A stretch of DNA of 64,000 nucleotides, from the NCBI GenBank assembly GCA_947652605.1, contig OX393577.1, positions 66,364,108 to 66,428,107 of the forward strand, written 5' to 3'. A program made the position numbers and the translations under genes. Position 1 is the first letter of the stretch. The number at the start of each line of letters is the position of its first letter. This DNA is from Elmis aenea. Its lineage: Eukaryota > Arthropoda > Insecta > Coleoptera > Elmidae. The notes under the pieces were generated by a model that was not told the DNA's origin, did not search any database, and saw only the letters and a program-made list of their open reading frames with translations. Positions 1 through 11,329 of the stretch are shown here, in pieces.

Positions 1-479
1 ACTACGAAAAGAGACAATATTTTTTTAATGCAAATATATAAACGTTATTTTACAACAACAAATGAAGCATTAAAAGAAACAATAAACGTGTAATCTTAAA
101 ACTATTTAAATTTTTTAGTCAACTTTACCCTATTTTACAGTACTTATAAGTTATAACAATCGCATATTATTTTTCAAACTTTCTAAATCAAAGCTTTGTG
201 ATTCTTACAAATAAATCTGTGCCTTGTAGTAGCTATGTAATTTTTTTAATGCCTAACGTATGCTGCATGAATATTCAATTACAATTCATTTCCGATCATA
301 TATTATATTATAAAAATTCTCTATAACAAACACGAGTGTCATGTGAGCATTCTCCACTCTCTCATACGTCAATTACCTTTCAATTACTTTTAATTAAGTT
401 TTGCAGCAATTTCCTTCTAATCCCGTGTAATTATATTACTTAACAATTTCATTACTGTACAATTTAATACGCAACTGGC
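1..479. other. AT-rich non-coding stretch
   Basis: No gene, repeat unit or RNA gene is seen here. It is presumably intronic if the minus-strand PDZ-GEF exon at 24 kb belongs to a gene that runs through this region. Confidence 0.5.
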
Positions 480-745
480 GTATACTAGATGCGGTACTCG
501 GTTCTTGCACGATAAAATCATAGGTGCTTGGATTGCAGTCGATGCACTTGACTATCAGTAATCGTTACACTACAACTGCAGTCAGCTGCATAAAGTTCAA
601 CGTACAACGAAGACTCGGGCGATCTGAATGTGAACCGTTGTTAAATACTCGTAATTCAGTTCTTTTAGCACTTTTCTAGTCCGTTAAAACGTCGATTAGT
701 GACCCGTTGACAGATGAGTAACGGCAAAATGGTACGTGAGTGTAT
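480..745 (+). promoter_or_regulatory. Possible promoter and short first exon
   Basis: This stretch is clearly richer in G+C and CpG than its flanks. It holds arthropod initiator-like TCAGT words near 554 and 655. An ATG at 714 opens a short frame (MSNGKMV) that runs straight into GTGAGT at 736-741, a good splice-donor match. Together these could be the 5' end of a plus-strand gene with a long first intron, nested in or overlapping the inferred minus-strand intron. No TATA box, no DPE at the expected distance and no downstream exon were found, so chance is a real alternative. Confidence 0.2.
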
Positions 746-964
746 ATGAAACTTTCAATGGGTCGCATGGATTTTGTTTTGTGAATCACTTACATAACGT
801 TTTAGGTGTCTACTTAAGAATGAAGAGGCTGGTTATGATGATATGCATGTTTAATAGTTGTAAAATAACACGAAACATTATAAGAATAAAGTATGGGCCA
901 TGTTTTTCTTAATACTACACTGTTGGAAATATAAAAATGTTTAAATGAAAACAACTTTTCTTTA

Positions 965-1089
965 TTATGAAGAATCTTTCGTAAAAATGCTAGGACCAGT
1001 TTCTAGACTCTGGTATCATCGTCAAAATAAAATTGCAACTGATTAAGAGGCATATCCTTTTTATGAAGAATCTTTCGTAAAAATGCTAG
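965..1089. repeat. 29-bp direct repeat, two copies
   Basis: The 29 bases at 965-993 recur identically at 1061-1089, with 67 bases between them. The core word is GAATCTTTCGTAAAAATGCT. A diverged inverted copy lies at 43085-43110, so this is a dispersed repeat and not only a local duplication. Confidence 0.75.
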
Positions 1090-1132
1090 AGTTGCTAAAC
1101 AATCGCTTACTCTTTTGTGGAACAGGGTCCTG

Positions 1133-1357
1133 TTAAGTGTTTAAAATAGTGAAAGAAGCTATTTTGCAGGCCGTTTGGGCCCAGAGCTTGGTAATGTTCT
1201 TCTCTTTTACGCTTTCTTCCTCCAATTCATTATGTTTTTCTCTCTTAGTTCTGCCTCCACAGCTTCTCTCCATCTTTCTCTGGGTCTTCCTTTTTTTTTC
1301 TTGTATGTAGGCTCTTTCCACGCTATCTCTTTTATTATACTGCTGTCCTCTCAATAG
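1133..1357 (-). pseudogene. LINE ORF2 C-terminal remnant
   Basis: On the minus strand one frame reads GRPRERW followed, after an apparent 2-base loss, by EAVEAELREKNIMNWRKKA in another frame and then stop codons. The GRPR-x-x-W motif followed by a basic/acidic helix and a W is typical of the extreme C-terminus of non-LTR retrotransposon reverse-transcriptase proteins. The piece lies head-on to the plus-strand RT fragment that starts at about 1390, so the two are separate insertions or a rearranged pair. It has at least one frameshift and no start, and cannot be functional. Confidence 0.55.
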
Positions 1358-1389
1358 GAAAAAAAAAGTAAAAGACTGAGCAGAAAGGG

Positions 1390-1870
1390 AACTATACTAA
1401 ACAAAAGTCACCAAGTTATGCCGATGATGTAGCTATATTGGCAAAAACTTTGAAGGAACTGGGAGAGGACACAGGCAGAATGGCAGAAGCAGCACAAAAA
1501 ATGGGATTAAGGATAAACGAAGATGAGACCAAGCTAATGAGAATAGGACAACAAACAATAGAAGACAGGCTACTGGTAGGGGATTTTGAGGAGGTAAATG
1601 AATTTGTGTACTTGGGTACACTTCTCACAAACAGATTGGGAGAAGAAAAAGACATTAACATGAGAATACTGAAAACCAACAAAGTGCAGGAGCTTTAAAT
1701 AACCTAATAAGAGTAAAACAGTTATCTAGGAGCACCAAGCTACGTTTGTATAAAACAATACTAAGACCTACAGCGATCTATGGGTGTGGTGAGACCTGGG
1801 TACTGAACAAAAATGCAAAGGAAGCCCTAAGAAGATGGTAAAGAAAGCTAATTAGGAGAATAGTTTATCT
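1390..1870 (+). pseudogene. RTE-like LINE reverse transcriptase fragment
   Basis: The catalytic YADD box is encoded at 1417-1428 (SYADDVAILAKTLKEL). It is followed by the palm/thumb pattern KMGLRINEDETKLM, the FVYLGTLLT box and a thumb segment. After a frameshift near 1690 the frame continues as LSRSTKLRLYKTILRP and YGCGETWVLNKNAKEALRRW. This order (YADD, FxYLG, KLRLYKT-RP, YG-ETW-L) is that of RTE-like and related endonuclease-type non-LTR retrotransposons. N-terminal endonuclease, fingers and the end of the protein are missing. It is a 5'- and 3'-truncated dead copy; the clade is inferred, the RT identity is clear. Confidence 0.8.
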
Positions 1871-4411
1871 ACATCTATAATATTTTTATAAAACAAACCA
1901 CATAAGTGGCCAACTTCACCCCGTTCAGAGCGAAGTTGATTATTAACACATATTTCTCTTATACGTGAATGAGTTGCAATATTAATAATTAACAATGCTA
2001 CAATTAAAGGTTCGATTAGAATCCATAATACAGCATTAAAAGAATATTACTTTTACAAAGTAATGTGGCGTTTTTTTAAGGATAAGTTTCAAATTGATCT
2101 ACTTCACCCCATTTTACGCTATTTACATTACAGTTTGAGCTCGTTTTGTGGTCGGGCACAACGCGAAAATTTTAAATAGTAGCCCAGGCTACGTTATTAG
2201 CCGATCAGGTTATGACAAATAAGGAAAATGCAGACGCTACTGAATCAAACAAAGCCACAGTGCGATCAATTAAAAATTTCATCAATCAAATGTTTGCAAT
2301 ATAAATATTTAATCGATAAAGTCAGAAGGTTAATGGTACATTAGACACACGCGCTACTTTCTCGGTTGGTACTTAATTGGTCCCTTATACCGCTCTATAC
2401 CGTTCCTTAAAAGGAAAGTTGACAGGCGAACGAGAAATTTTGCAAAACTTGTATAATTTCCACTTGCCGCTTACCGATGTTGTTCTACTTCCTACAATAT
2501 CTGAGTGACGCATCATCGGGCGGAAGGAGTTACCTTTCCTGCGTTTTACCTGCACAAAGGTGCGCCCAGAATAAAAGCGGATCAGATCAGGTAATCGCAA
2601 TTCGAAAGAGGTAGATCAAAGCTGTCATTTTAATTGTTTGATGACGCTCAGTTTTTTACGACGTTCATATTTTCCTCCATCTCGGAACAGAAACAAAATA
2701 GAACACAGTCGACCTCCAAACTAAAGCTGATTATTTTTTATCTCATATCTAGTGCTTGTCAATTGTTTTAAAATTAAAATGCGATTTAAACAAAACACGA
2801 TCTCTTCGTTCCTTCTTTGTTTAAAAATATCTGATATAGCATTTGTTTTGGAATCCAAATGTGACTTAAGAAAATCGCTTTCGTTTCGTTTTTGTTCAAG
2901 AATAGACCGAAGCTAACTAGATTAATATTCCCAGACGGTATATGACCACAATTTTAAGACCAACGAGGCAAGTGCTCTCCCCAGCATAATATAATGAAAC
3001 CAACATTTTATATGCGGAATTCGAGCTGTAAAAACCTTGAAATTGTTCATGCGCAATACAAGCACTCGTCTCTTGAATTCTTGATCCAAAAATCGAGCCC
3101 TAAGATATGAAATTGCGTATCGTAGTCCCGAAGTCTTGTTATAACTGGGATACATCGAAGAGTTTTGGCCTTTAGTTCGGTTGCTCGTGCGTCAAAGACC
3201 TTTTAGAATTTTTCGTAACGGTACAACGGTGCATTAAATAGTGTTCAGGTAAATTCCTCGAGAAGATACATACACAATCATGATTTTCGTTGCGTAATTA
3301 GCAGATTTTTTAATTAAAAACGGTGAACGTGTTTAATTATGTCTTTATTATGTTGAAAAATTGCTTCGTTTTGATTTTAAACAGCTCTAAATTGGGTAAA
3401 GGTGGTTGTACTGCTTTTCAACGCAGAATACAGCGTTCTATACAACAACACCAAACGAAATTTGCTGGATTTTACGTGAAAATAACTCCAGAACTTTCAA
3501 TATGCTACACTTCAACATAAAAAAAAAGTATTCCCGAAAAATTGATATGTAAATGCATGGTTACAGTTTTTACATTAAGAATTGCCGCAGCGTACTTAAA
3601 AAAGCAAACATTTGCATTATTTGTTAATAAACAAATGAGTCACACATAGTACAAACGCAATATAAATTACATTATTTATTACATATTTGTTTACATGTAC
3701 GAAATAATTGTTTTAAGAGGGTTCAATAACTTTTCTGCTAGTTTTGGTGAATCCCTAAGAGTTTACACATCCTAAAAGGCGCAATAAAACGATTAAAGTA
3801 ATTTGCAAGAAATACCTTTCGTATGAATATTAACGTAAACGTTCTTCTTTTGGTGGTCCGTTGTCCAAGACTTGTAACTCTTTTTCACCTATCGCATTCC
3901 TCAGAATAAGATTAATTGTAAATTATTTTAGCGCTAATTCGCAATATCCTTGGTCTTCTCATCAATTAATAAACAAATTGGCCTCGGATGAAAGTGGAAT
4001 AGTAATGGCGTTTGACCTTCCCTCGTTAAATGTGCGTTTGTTATTAAATTTTATGAATTGCGATAACATTTAGCTGAAATAAAATTGGGTAAAAACATGG
4101 AAAATACGCGTTATCGTAATTGGTTGTGGTCATTAAGAAATAGGAATAATTATTACAACAAAAACTTGTTGTTTTGTTGATATTAATTTGTCAGAAAATA
4201 GGAATTGGGTGGTGCAGAAATTCTTCTTGCGATTTAATTTAAAACAATGAAAAATACTACTAAAACTCGTTCTGGGTAGTTGTTCTTTGCTATATTCGGG
4301 GTTAAAGCCCGACTAGGAGGGTGAGGATTTTTTTAAATCTTATCTACTTTCAGAATAAGGAAAAATTCGGGCAACATTCCACTACAAGATTTTTATAAAG
4401 ATCCGGAAAAA
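1871..4411. other. Non-coding stretch without recognised features
   Basis: Mostly AT-rich. Somewhat more G+C-rich patches occur at 2340-2640 and 2880-3250. They contain short ORFs on the minus strand but no recognisable domain, and no repeat unit was found. Confidence 0.45.
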
Positions 4412-4413
4412 TA

Positions 4414-4835
4414 GGTTTGTTCTAACAAAGCGATTTTCAAACAATTCATGGATAAGTACATGCACTAGTTTATTCGCATGCGTGAACTATGTACTAATAA
4501 ATGTATTGGCCAGTATTAGCCGTTGTTGGAACGCTATTACGACTAGCCTAAATGTAAATGACATTTGTGTCTATTGGGTTCATAGAAATGTGCGCATCGC
4601 AAGGGTAGACACCTAAAGAATCCAGTACTAAATGGTATTGGGAGGGCGATGCATAGCTACCTGAGCTCACGTTAGTTATGAACAGCGCATGCGTGTAAAA
4701 ATCCAAGCGCTAGTGCATGCCTTCATTCACGTACTGTTTTGACCGTACACTGTCTAGTTCATCTATTTATACTAACCGTCCTATCAGCGACTATGATGGA
4801 ACGCGATATCGATACTGCGCAGAATCCTGATAGTA
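4414..4835. mobile_element. TA-flanked MITE, truncated copy
   Basis: The left end reads TA|GGTTTGTTCTAACAA. The following ~420 bases match, in inverted orientation and with scattered changes, the intact element at 48634-49075. Similarity stops at about 4835, before the second terminal repeat, so this copy has lost one end. It is non-coding. The TA target duplication suggests a Tc1/mariner-type mobiliser, but no transposase is present to confirm it. Confidence 0.75.
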
Positions 4836-6860
4836 CATTGTCCCCTAATCCCCTTCTTGCGTACGCCACTGATAACCACGACACAAAACCTCTTTTCATC
4901 CATTTCTTTCGGGAGAGAGGAAAATTTGGGCTACTCATTACATATTATAAGACTTTCCTAAGGAATTAACAAGATTACAAGCGTTTAGGAGTTCGCCCCC
5001 TTGCTATATCGGCGATTAGTCTAAAATAAACTTAGCAGAAGAAAGTGAAAAATGTAATGCCCGACTGCTGTTCGCTTTAAAAAATTCCTAACCAACACAT
5101 ACAACCACAGGATGTGAAGTTTCGATTGTTAACTAACGAAGCAATTAACCAACAGAAGCGCCCAGCTGCGTAAAACAAAACACCGAAGAAAGTTTCACCA
5201 ATCACACGGAAAATATCGTGAAGGAAAAGATACGCCTTGTTTAGATAGCAGCATGGTTACAAAAAACGATAATTACCAGTCAAGTTGGGAAACTTAATTA
5301 GAATTCATTTGTTATCAGTTGTTAACGAAGTACACAGAACAGACAATAATGATGTTTAAACTGCAAAAAAAAGTCACAAATGCCGATTTAAAATCGACTC
5401 CACGGGGAAGCTACATGCATTCATAAAAATAATCAGCTTTCTGTTCCTATGCCAAAGAAACACATGCATGAGTTTAAAGTTTAAAAAAAGAATATTTTAG
5501 CTAGCCTAATCATAATGACAAGCTATTAAATTTTGATACTAACAAAAGTAATCACTAAATGCATTTGTACCCGAAATTTAGCGACTATCTGCACCAACTA
5601 ATAACAGAAAAATTGACTGTAAATATTAAAAAATATTTTGCTTGAAGAAGCATAAAAATAATTTTGTAAATCCATGGTTTCCCCAAATTAACATAATCGA
5701 CTTGCACAAATATTTTCTTCCTAATCAATTCACAACGAGTTACTGAATCAAATATTGACTGTCTACTAAACCCATCTTTAATTTTAAATCGTTAACCTAA
5801 GCACAAAAAAGTAATTTTATAAATGTGGCGAACAGTATATTCATGCTTTAAAAATTAACTAAACATTATTTACTGGTTCTTCTCTGAAACTGCAACGTTT
5901 TTATGCAAAATTAATGTTAATAAAAGATAACCACAGCAGCATTTTGATAATTTTTTTAAAAACTCTGTAACCTCGCGATAACCTTTTTTAACGGTTTCTT
6001 GCACTTGTATCAATTTGCCATTCTGAGAAAGTTTTTAATATTACTATATTATTGAAGGTCTGTTTTTATGTGTTAAATTTTAAATAACAAAGAGCTTAAC
6101 TTTTGAAACACGTTAGCGATATGAGGAAACTTGAAACCTATACAAAATTACATATAAACTATGTTTAAAAGGAAGTAATACAGTTAGCAATTTATATAAA
6201 TTTGATACGTTCAAAAGGGTCTTCCAACTTTAAAAGCCTATTCATAGCGGGGTTGTCTGTCAAAGAGACTAACCCAGTAAGTAAAACAAAGCATTCCCCT
6301 TAAAATAAATAAGCCATCTGTTTAAACTTAACACACTAGACTGCACAATGATCTAGGACAACATAGGTTTTATAAAATAAGCCGACCATTTGAACTTCAG
6401 AAGGCCTTGTTCTCTTCTTAACATAGCAGACACTAAACCTAACTCGAAAATCATTAAAAAAATATTATTTTACGTAGAAACTTCCATTTTAATGCATAAG
6501 TTGCACTACAGATCGACAAGAAAATAAATTTTGGATTTGTAAACACCAAATCGAGATGAAAATCGTTGTGCATTGATTATATTTTGACTTTAGGACATAG
6601 TTTTTGAAAAACGAAAGACAAAAAGCTATTATTTTACATGAAAATCGTTTACAAAATCGACAGTGCTTTTACTAGTACGCTGCAAGCACAAAAAATCAAA
6701 TACAATCATATATTTCCGAACATCTAATGTAGCGTACAGACCAAAATAAAATTGTTGTCAGATATGTGTGCTAAGGGTTACATTGTCGAATTCAGAATAG
6801 AATAGAATGCTCTACAAATTGGCTTTAAAATAAGATATAGCGTCCATAAGCAAACATTGA
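4836..6860. other. Non-coding stretch without recognised features
   Basis: AT-rich sequence with only short chance ORFs. No RNA gene, tandem repeat or terminal inverted repeat was recognised. Confidence 0.45.
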
Positions 6861-6893
6861 CCTGATGATGGTTTAAAAAAAGCGAAACGTCGC
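6861..6893 (+). other. CTGATGA...GAAACGTCG retroelement motif
   Basis: CTGATGA at 6862-6868 and GCGAAACGTCGC at 6882-6893 are separated by 13 bases. This arrangement is a known signature of 3' regions of Penelope-like and some other retroelements, and it resembles the conserved core of a hammerhead ribozyme. The putative helix II is poor and no matching stem III or cleavage triplet was found, so it is called only a motif. A related motif lies at about 33137-33190. Confidence 0.35.
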
Positions 6894-7125
6894 ATGGAAA
6901 ATATAATTGGGGCTTTTGATTCCTTACAAAAAGTGGCCATAAAAAAGTTTTAACAGAAATAAAATCCGACATCAAATGAAAAAGTTACAGGCAAAAAACA
7001 AAAATCAACTTTTTTACTTTTTCCCCTATATCTCAAAAACGAATAAAGCTAGACAAGTTCTGTTTGCGACAAATTATTAAGCACCTGAATATACAACTTT
7101 GCCCTAATTTAACCGAAGTCGTAAC

Positions 7126-7176
7126 TCTCACCGTTTACGGGATCCCCATAGTGGCCCTCGAAAAACAAGAACCCTG
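7126..7176. mobile_element. Solo right end of a TACAGGGTG foldback element
   Basis: The sequence CTCACCGTTTACGGGATCC, then ATAGTGGCCCT and finally ACCCTG|TA parallels the right end of the foldback at 55220-55981, which has CGTTTACGAGATTCC, AATAGTGGCCCT and ACCCTG|TA. No matching left end was found nearby, so it is a truncated remnant. Confidence 0.55.
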
Positions 7177-7800
7177 TATAAATCTGGAAAGGAGGATTTT
7201 CTTTTTAACAATTCTTAAAGTACATAAAACAGCAAAATTCCTTTCTACAAACGTGTAACTCATTTTGGCTGTTACCTATATATTTCTCTTTTTATCAAGT
7301 CTGTTACGTTTCATCTCATAATATCGGAACTGGAAAATGTTCCCATACGTTCAAAAGTAGATACTATATATCTTTAACGAACAAAGTATGATAAATGGAA
7401 GCTAAAAATTCGACCCGATTCAGTTTAATAGAAAACAATTTACATGGTAATTAAATTTATCCGTTAAACATTCACATACATCACACATTTAAAGTGAATG
7501 TAAACGGAGAACTTCATGCTTGAATGAGGATATTTAATCCCGCCGTTGTGTGATTTCACTGAACATATCTTATACATTCTTACTTTTCCTTAATAAATTA
7601 TTTAGCAGAGAAAATCACAACAGACCCTACGCACGCGAGATGCTATGCACATAACGATGGTAAAGCTACTAGAAACATTATCTTATGGTTATCTGAAATT
7701 GCGATACTTCATGAGAGCTTAAATTAAAAAGAATTAAAATAGTTTACAAGCTTGAATTATTTGAGTGATTTATTCATGTAATATAAATGGTAAGCCATAC

Positions 7801-7970
7801 ATATATGGAACATTTAAATATGGAATGTTCAAATCTGGAAAATGCACCTGTAGAGTCATTCAAATCTTGAATCGTCAACGCTGGAATCACTCAACGCGGG
7901 AATCATGCAACGATGGAACCACGCAACACGGGAATCATTCATCGCTGGAAAGCTCAAATCTGGAATCCAG
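7801..7970. repeat. Degenerate minisatellite, 15-16 bp unit
   Basis: About ten units end in TGGA or GGGA and look like ATCATTCAACGCTGGA with substitutions (for example ATCACTCAACGCGGGA, ATCATGCAACGATGGA, ATCATTCATCGCTGGA). Units on the left are more diverged and AT-rich. The repeat opens two overlapping reading frames by chance, which should not be taken as genes. Confidence 0.8.
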
Positions 7971-8918
7971 AAATTAAGAATTTTTGCTGCCCTTTATATT
8001 ACGAGTACAACAACCAAAGTAACATATAATTATAGAACACTTCGTTTTATATTTTATCTTAACTATTGTACAGTGGAAAATAAAAACATCGTGTTGATGG
8101 TAACTCAAGGGCTACAAATTGGGGCAAAGTATCGTAATTATAATACTTGGTCAATTCTTTTTGAAAATTGAATGTTCCAACTTTTCATACGGTTTCCATA
8201 TGGAGAGGTGAAACTTAAAATCACTTTCTTGTTTTCGAAATGTCTTGAAGAAACACTATACCAGTTACAAGACTTGTCCCTTTATCAATAGCGTCCCATT
8301 TGTTTATTTCTTCATTTATTATTCTCAGCACATGAATAATAACATACTGAACGACTGAAGACGAGACGAAAATCTTGAATCCTCCAAAAATTCAATCCGT
8401 TTAAAACTTGCATGTTGGATTTGATGTCGAAGAAAGTTATAAATAGTCTTTAACCTAATAAAATTAATCATTCCAGATCTTTTCAAGACAGAACCACATG
8501 CAAAAAATTAAATTTTTAGCATATAAATAGAAAACTAATATATTTTACATTTCCGAATGCCCCAAAGCCAAGGGAAGTTATCGCAGTATTTCTCCCCTAA
8601 TCTGACACATCTGTTACAAGTTAGTTAAGAACCCGGTTTTGCCCAAAAGCTGCTAAAGACAAGCAGAGAGGGTGTTTCCGTTAACGCGCAGTATAATTCA
8701 AAAATTCACCTCGACGACTTACGATTCAAAAACCGTTTTAATAATACCATAACAAATGAACTGCAACGTACAAGGTGAAGGCACTTTTGTTTCTCCTTTC
8801 CACACGGTTAACTTGATGGAGCAATAACTTAAGACAAAGAATAAATAACGTTTGCGGTACTGCTGGCAGTCATGCAGTTGGCATGTGAAGTTAATAAATA
8901 TACTTTATGATATTGCAG
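7971..8918. other. Non-coding stretch without recognised features
   Basis: Nothing beyond short chance ORFs is visible. Confidence 0.4.
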
Positions 8919-9052
8919 AAACTAATTCACTCATCTTGGATGAGGTACTAAAAGATCAAGATACCTTAGCGGGCAACAGTATCGCCTGGCAGTTGCACTC
9001 TCGTTTGCTTCACGACGCAAGACGACAAGCGTACATTTTTAACTTAAAATAA
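8919..9052 (+). CDS. Possible terminal coding exon, unknown product
   Basis: A good acceptor (TATGATATTGCAG, ending at 8918) is followed by an open frame to a TAA at 9050-9052. The frame reads NSLILDEVLKDQDTLAGN, then SIAWQLHSRLLHDARRQAYI and a few more residues. The composition (acidic then Arg-rich amphipathic segments) and higher G+C than the flanks look exon-like. I do not recognise a family. There is no neighbouring exon, and 44 codons can arise by chance. It could also be a remnant of a mobile element. Confidence 0.2.
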
Positions 9053-9483
9053 GTTAAAGAGATTTAACAAAACTGTCCAAAAGAATGCGAGCTTTCACCG
9101 ATCGGTTAATGTTCAATTAATATAAGAAATATCGTTAAATAAAGGAAGTAATAGCTATTTTTGCGTTATGCTAAACTAAAGCATGGAGAAATCAGGCATC
9201 TTTTGATTATTATCGGTCAAAAAAATTAATTCAGCAAAAACTGCATTCCGAGATTGTTAAAAGCATTTTGAGTAATAAACTGTTCGGTAAAAGTTGCATT
9301 AACATTGAAGATTTTGGCTGATAAATCGTTTTTATGTGAAGTGAAAATTACAGATAGCGAAGATTATGTCAAAAGAAAACATTTTATAAGTTAAAAGACA
9401 ATTAAAACATTTTAATTGGGCACTGAATATGGAGAGAATGACCACCTTTAGAACTGCTGCAAATAAAATAAGAATTATAATGA
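9053..9483. other. Non-coding stretch without recognised features
   Basis: AT-rich; no feature seen. Confidence 0.4.
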
Positions 9484-9950
9484 AATTTTCCTTCACCTGT
9501 CAAATTTGCGTTTTCAACCAATCACTAATCTTAAATCTTCTAGAGACTACCAATAGGAGCATTATTATATGGTAATAATTTTACATTCCCCTGAGAGACG
9601 TTGATCCTCCTGTCAAATTTGCGTTTTCGACCAATAACAAACTCAGATTTCCTAGAAACGACCAATAAACATAATCATACACTGATAATATCGTTTTCGC
9701 AATTAACAGATTTTCATGCGTTTATTGGTCGTTTCTAAGAAATCTGAGTTTGTGATTGGTCGAAAATATAAATTTGGAGAGGGAATTAAATATTTTGGTC
9801 TTGATAGTTTTTTGACGAATTTCGGCGACCAGTAGCGTTACTTTAATATAGATTAAACCACACCCCTGACGCACCACTCTGACAGTACTTGTAAAATTTG
9901 ACATAAAGTAAATTTAATTTGACAGGTACGTTAGGTGGAGGAAATTTTCT
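9484..9950. mobile_element. CCAAT-rich foldback element
   Basis: Two 56-bp arms at 9615-9670 and 9720-9775 are inverted copies of each other with few mismatches. Both contain GTTTCTAGGAAATCTGAG-like and ATTGGTCG words. A third, direct copy of the same module (CCTGTCAAATTTGCGTTTTC, then CAACCAATCACTAATC) lies at about 9497-9556. Outer inverted ends (TTTTCCTTCACCTGTCAAA on the left, TTTGACAGG...GGTGGAGGAAA on the right) bracket the whole. It is non-coding. A clear target duplication was not found, so the superfamily is open. Confidence 0.65.
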
Positions 9951-10327
9951 GACAAATTTAAGAAATTGAATCGCTGTGTGGAAAGCAACAGATTATTTCT
10001 TTAAAAAACTGTCAAACAGACGTATAAAGCCCAGACCACGTATTCTCATAAGCACATTTCTTGCTTCAAAGGCTGTGTACTTTTGCAATCAAATAAATAA
10101 CCGCAATATTTACTAAACCAACATTAAAAACTTAACATGAGAACCAGTTCCGCAATAATAAATTACTTTCTACCATTCATTAACTCAGCAAACATAAAAA
10201 CCACAAATCTGGAATAAATCACAACCGTACAAACTAACTTTATGTATCATCTACGAATTACAGCCTGAAGTCTATCGATTATTGACCCGTTTTTGTGGCG
10301 GCCAGTGCCATGATTTGAGTAATACAG
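9951..10327. other. Non-coding stretch without recognised features
   Basis: Nothing recognised; it leads into a more G+C-rich block at 10270-10570. Confidence 0.4.
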
Positions 10328-10492
10328 ACGAAGTACGTCATTCTCGGGTTAGTTCAAGACACTGTGGCTAATTTTCTCTTGGCTCCTGTACCTGGTTCAC
10401 AAATTTACGCAGTTCCCACAGACGATTTCTATTGTGCGGCAACATTATTGTTACTTTTGGTACTCATTCAGCTCATGCTGTTACATCTATAG
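10328..10492 (+). CDS. Possible terminal exon with C-terminal hydrophobic tail
   Basis: After an AG at 10326-10327 (context GAGTAATACAG) a frame stays open for 54 codons to TAG at 10490-10492. It reads TKYVILGLVQDTVANFLLAP, then a polar stretch with GSQIYAVPTDDFYC and a strongly hydrophobic end, AATLLLLLVLIQLMLLHL. A hydrophobic C-terminus of this kind fits a GPI-anchor signal or a tail-anchor segment. The block is richer in G+C than its surroundings. The family is not recognised. The opposite strand also shows a short open frame (NRNRLWELRKFVNQVQEPRE) that could be a decayed transposase, so the coding strand is uncertain. Confidence 0.25.
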   Translation, partial: TKYVILGLVQDTVANFLLAPVPGSQIYAVPTDDFYCAATLLLLLVLIQLMLLHL

Positions 10493-11329
10493 ACGCGTTT
10501 CTCACACGTATTATCTTAACAAATATGAATCATATCTTCCAGCCACTCGCGGATGGTATACAAAGGCATATTGATTAGATTCGAGTTATTTTTAGCAGTT
10601 TCCATCTCTTTCGATTGATAGGTTACATGAATCCACCACGTTAAATGGGGTTACTTTTTTATTATAAGATTAAACAGTTGCTTAAGGTTGCAAAGTTGGG
10701 CAGAATTGTATAAATCACTAAATGGCATTAAAACATTAACTAATTTTCTAACAAAACTAAACAAATTTGAAAAATAACTCTTAGTTGAAACATAAATATC
10801 TTCTTAACAATATCAGATTTTAAAAAAAATTAAACAGGTAATATTAAGACAATTTGACGTAAATTATGATTATTCTTAAACTAACAATGTTATCTGTACC
10901 GTAATTCACCCTAAATAATATATATCCAGTAAACAAGATTTTAAATAAGATACATCTCGATTAGAACTTAAGCTATTAATTATACTAATTTAAACAAGTT
11001 TCACGGTTATATATTTCTTTACCTAGAAGTGATGTGACATATTAAAACTATTAAAGAACCAGTTAGCGAACTAACTGGTTCTTTAAAATTTACAACTTTT
11101 TGTACTGATAGGTATTCATGGAATATACATACAAACTGATTTTCTTTAATGAAAGATTTATAATCGACGAAGTTTACTCAGGGACATTAAGATTTAAAAT
11201 GGATATGATAAAAACACGTTTAAATATCAGATTATTTCGGATTCATTGAAAGGAAAATTTATGTTCGTACAGTTTAAAATAACAGAAATTTTGTTTAGAC
11301 TCCAATTCTTACTCAAGACAGCGCAGGAT
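10493..11329. other. Non-coding stretch
   Basis: AT-rich. The only structure is the 16-bp hairpin at 11051-11086. Confidence 0.45.
11051..11086. repeat. Perfect 16-bp inverted repeat (hairpin)
   Basis: TTAAAGAACCAGTTAG and its exact reverse complement are separated by the 4-base loop CGAA. It is not followed by a run of T on either side and sits in AT-rich non-coding DNA, so a bacterial-type terminator is not implied. It could be the remains of a very small palindromic element. Confidence 0.8.

Noticed and set aside
2922..3155. 77-codon minus-strand ORF with a true ATG
   Set aside because: No recognised domain, no splice context and no supporting neighbour; length is within chance for this window.
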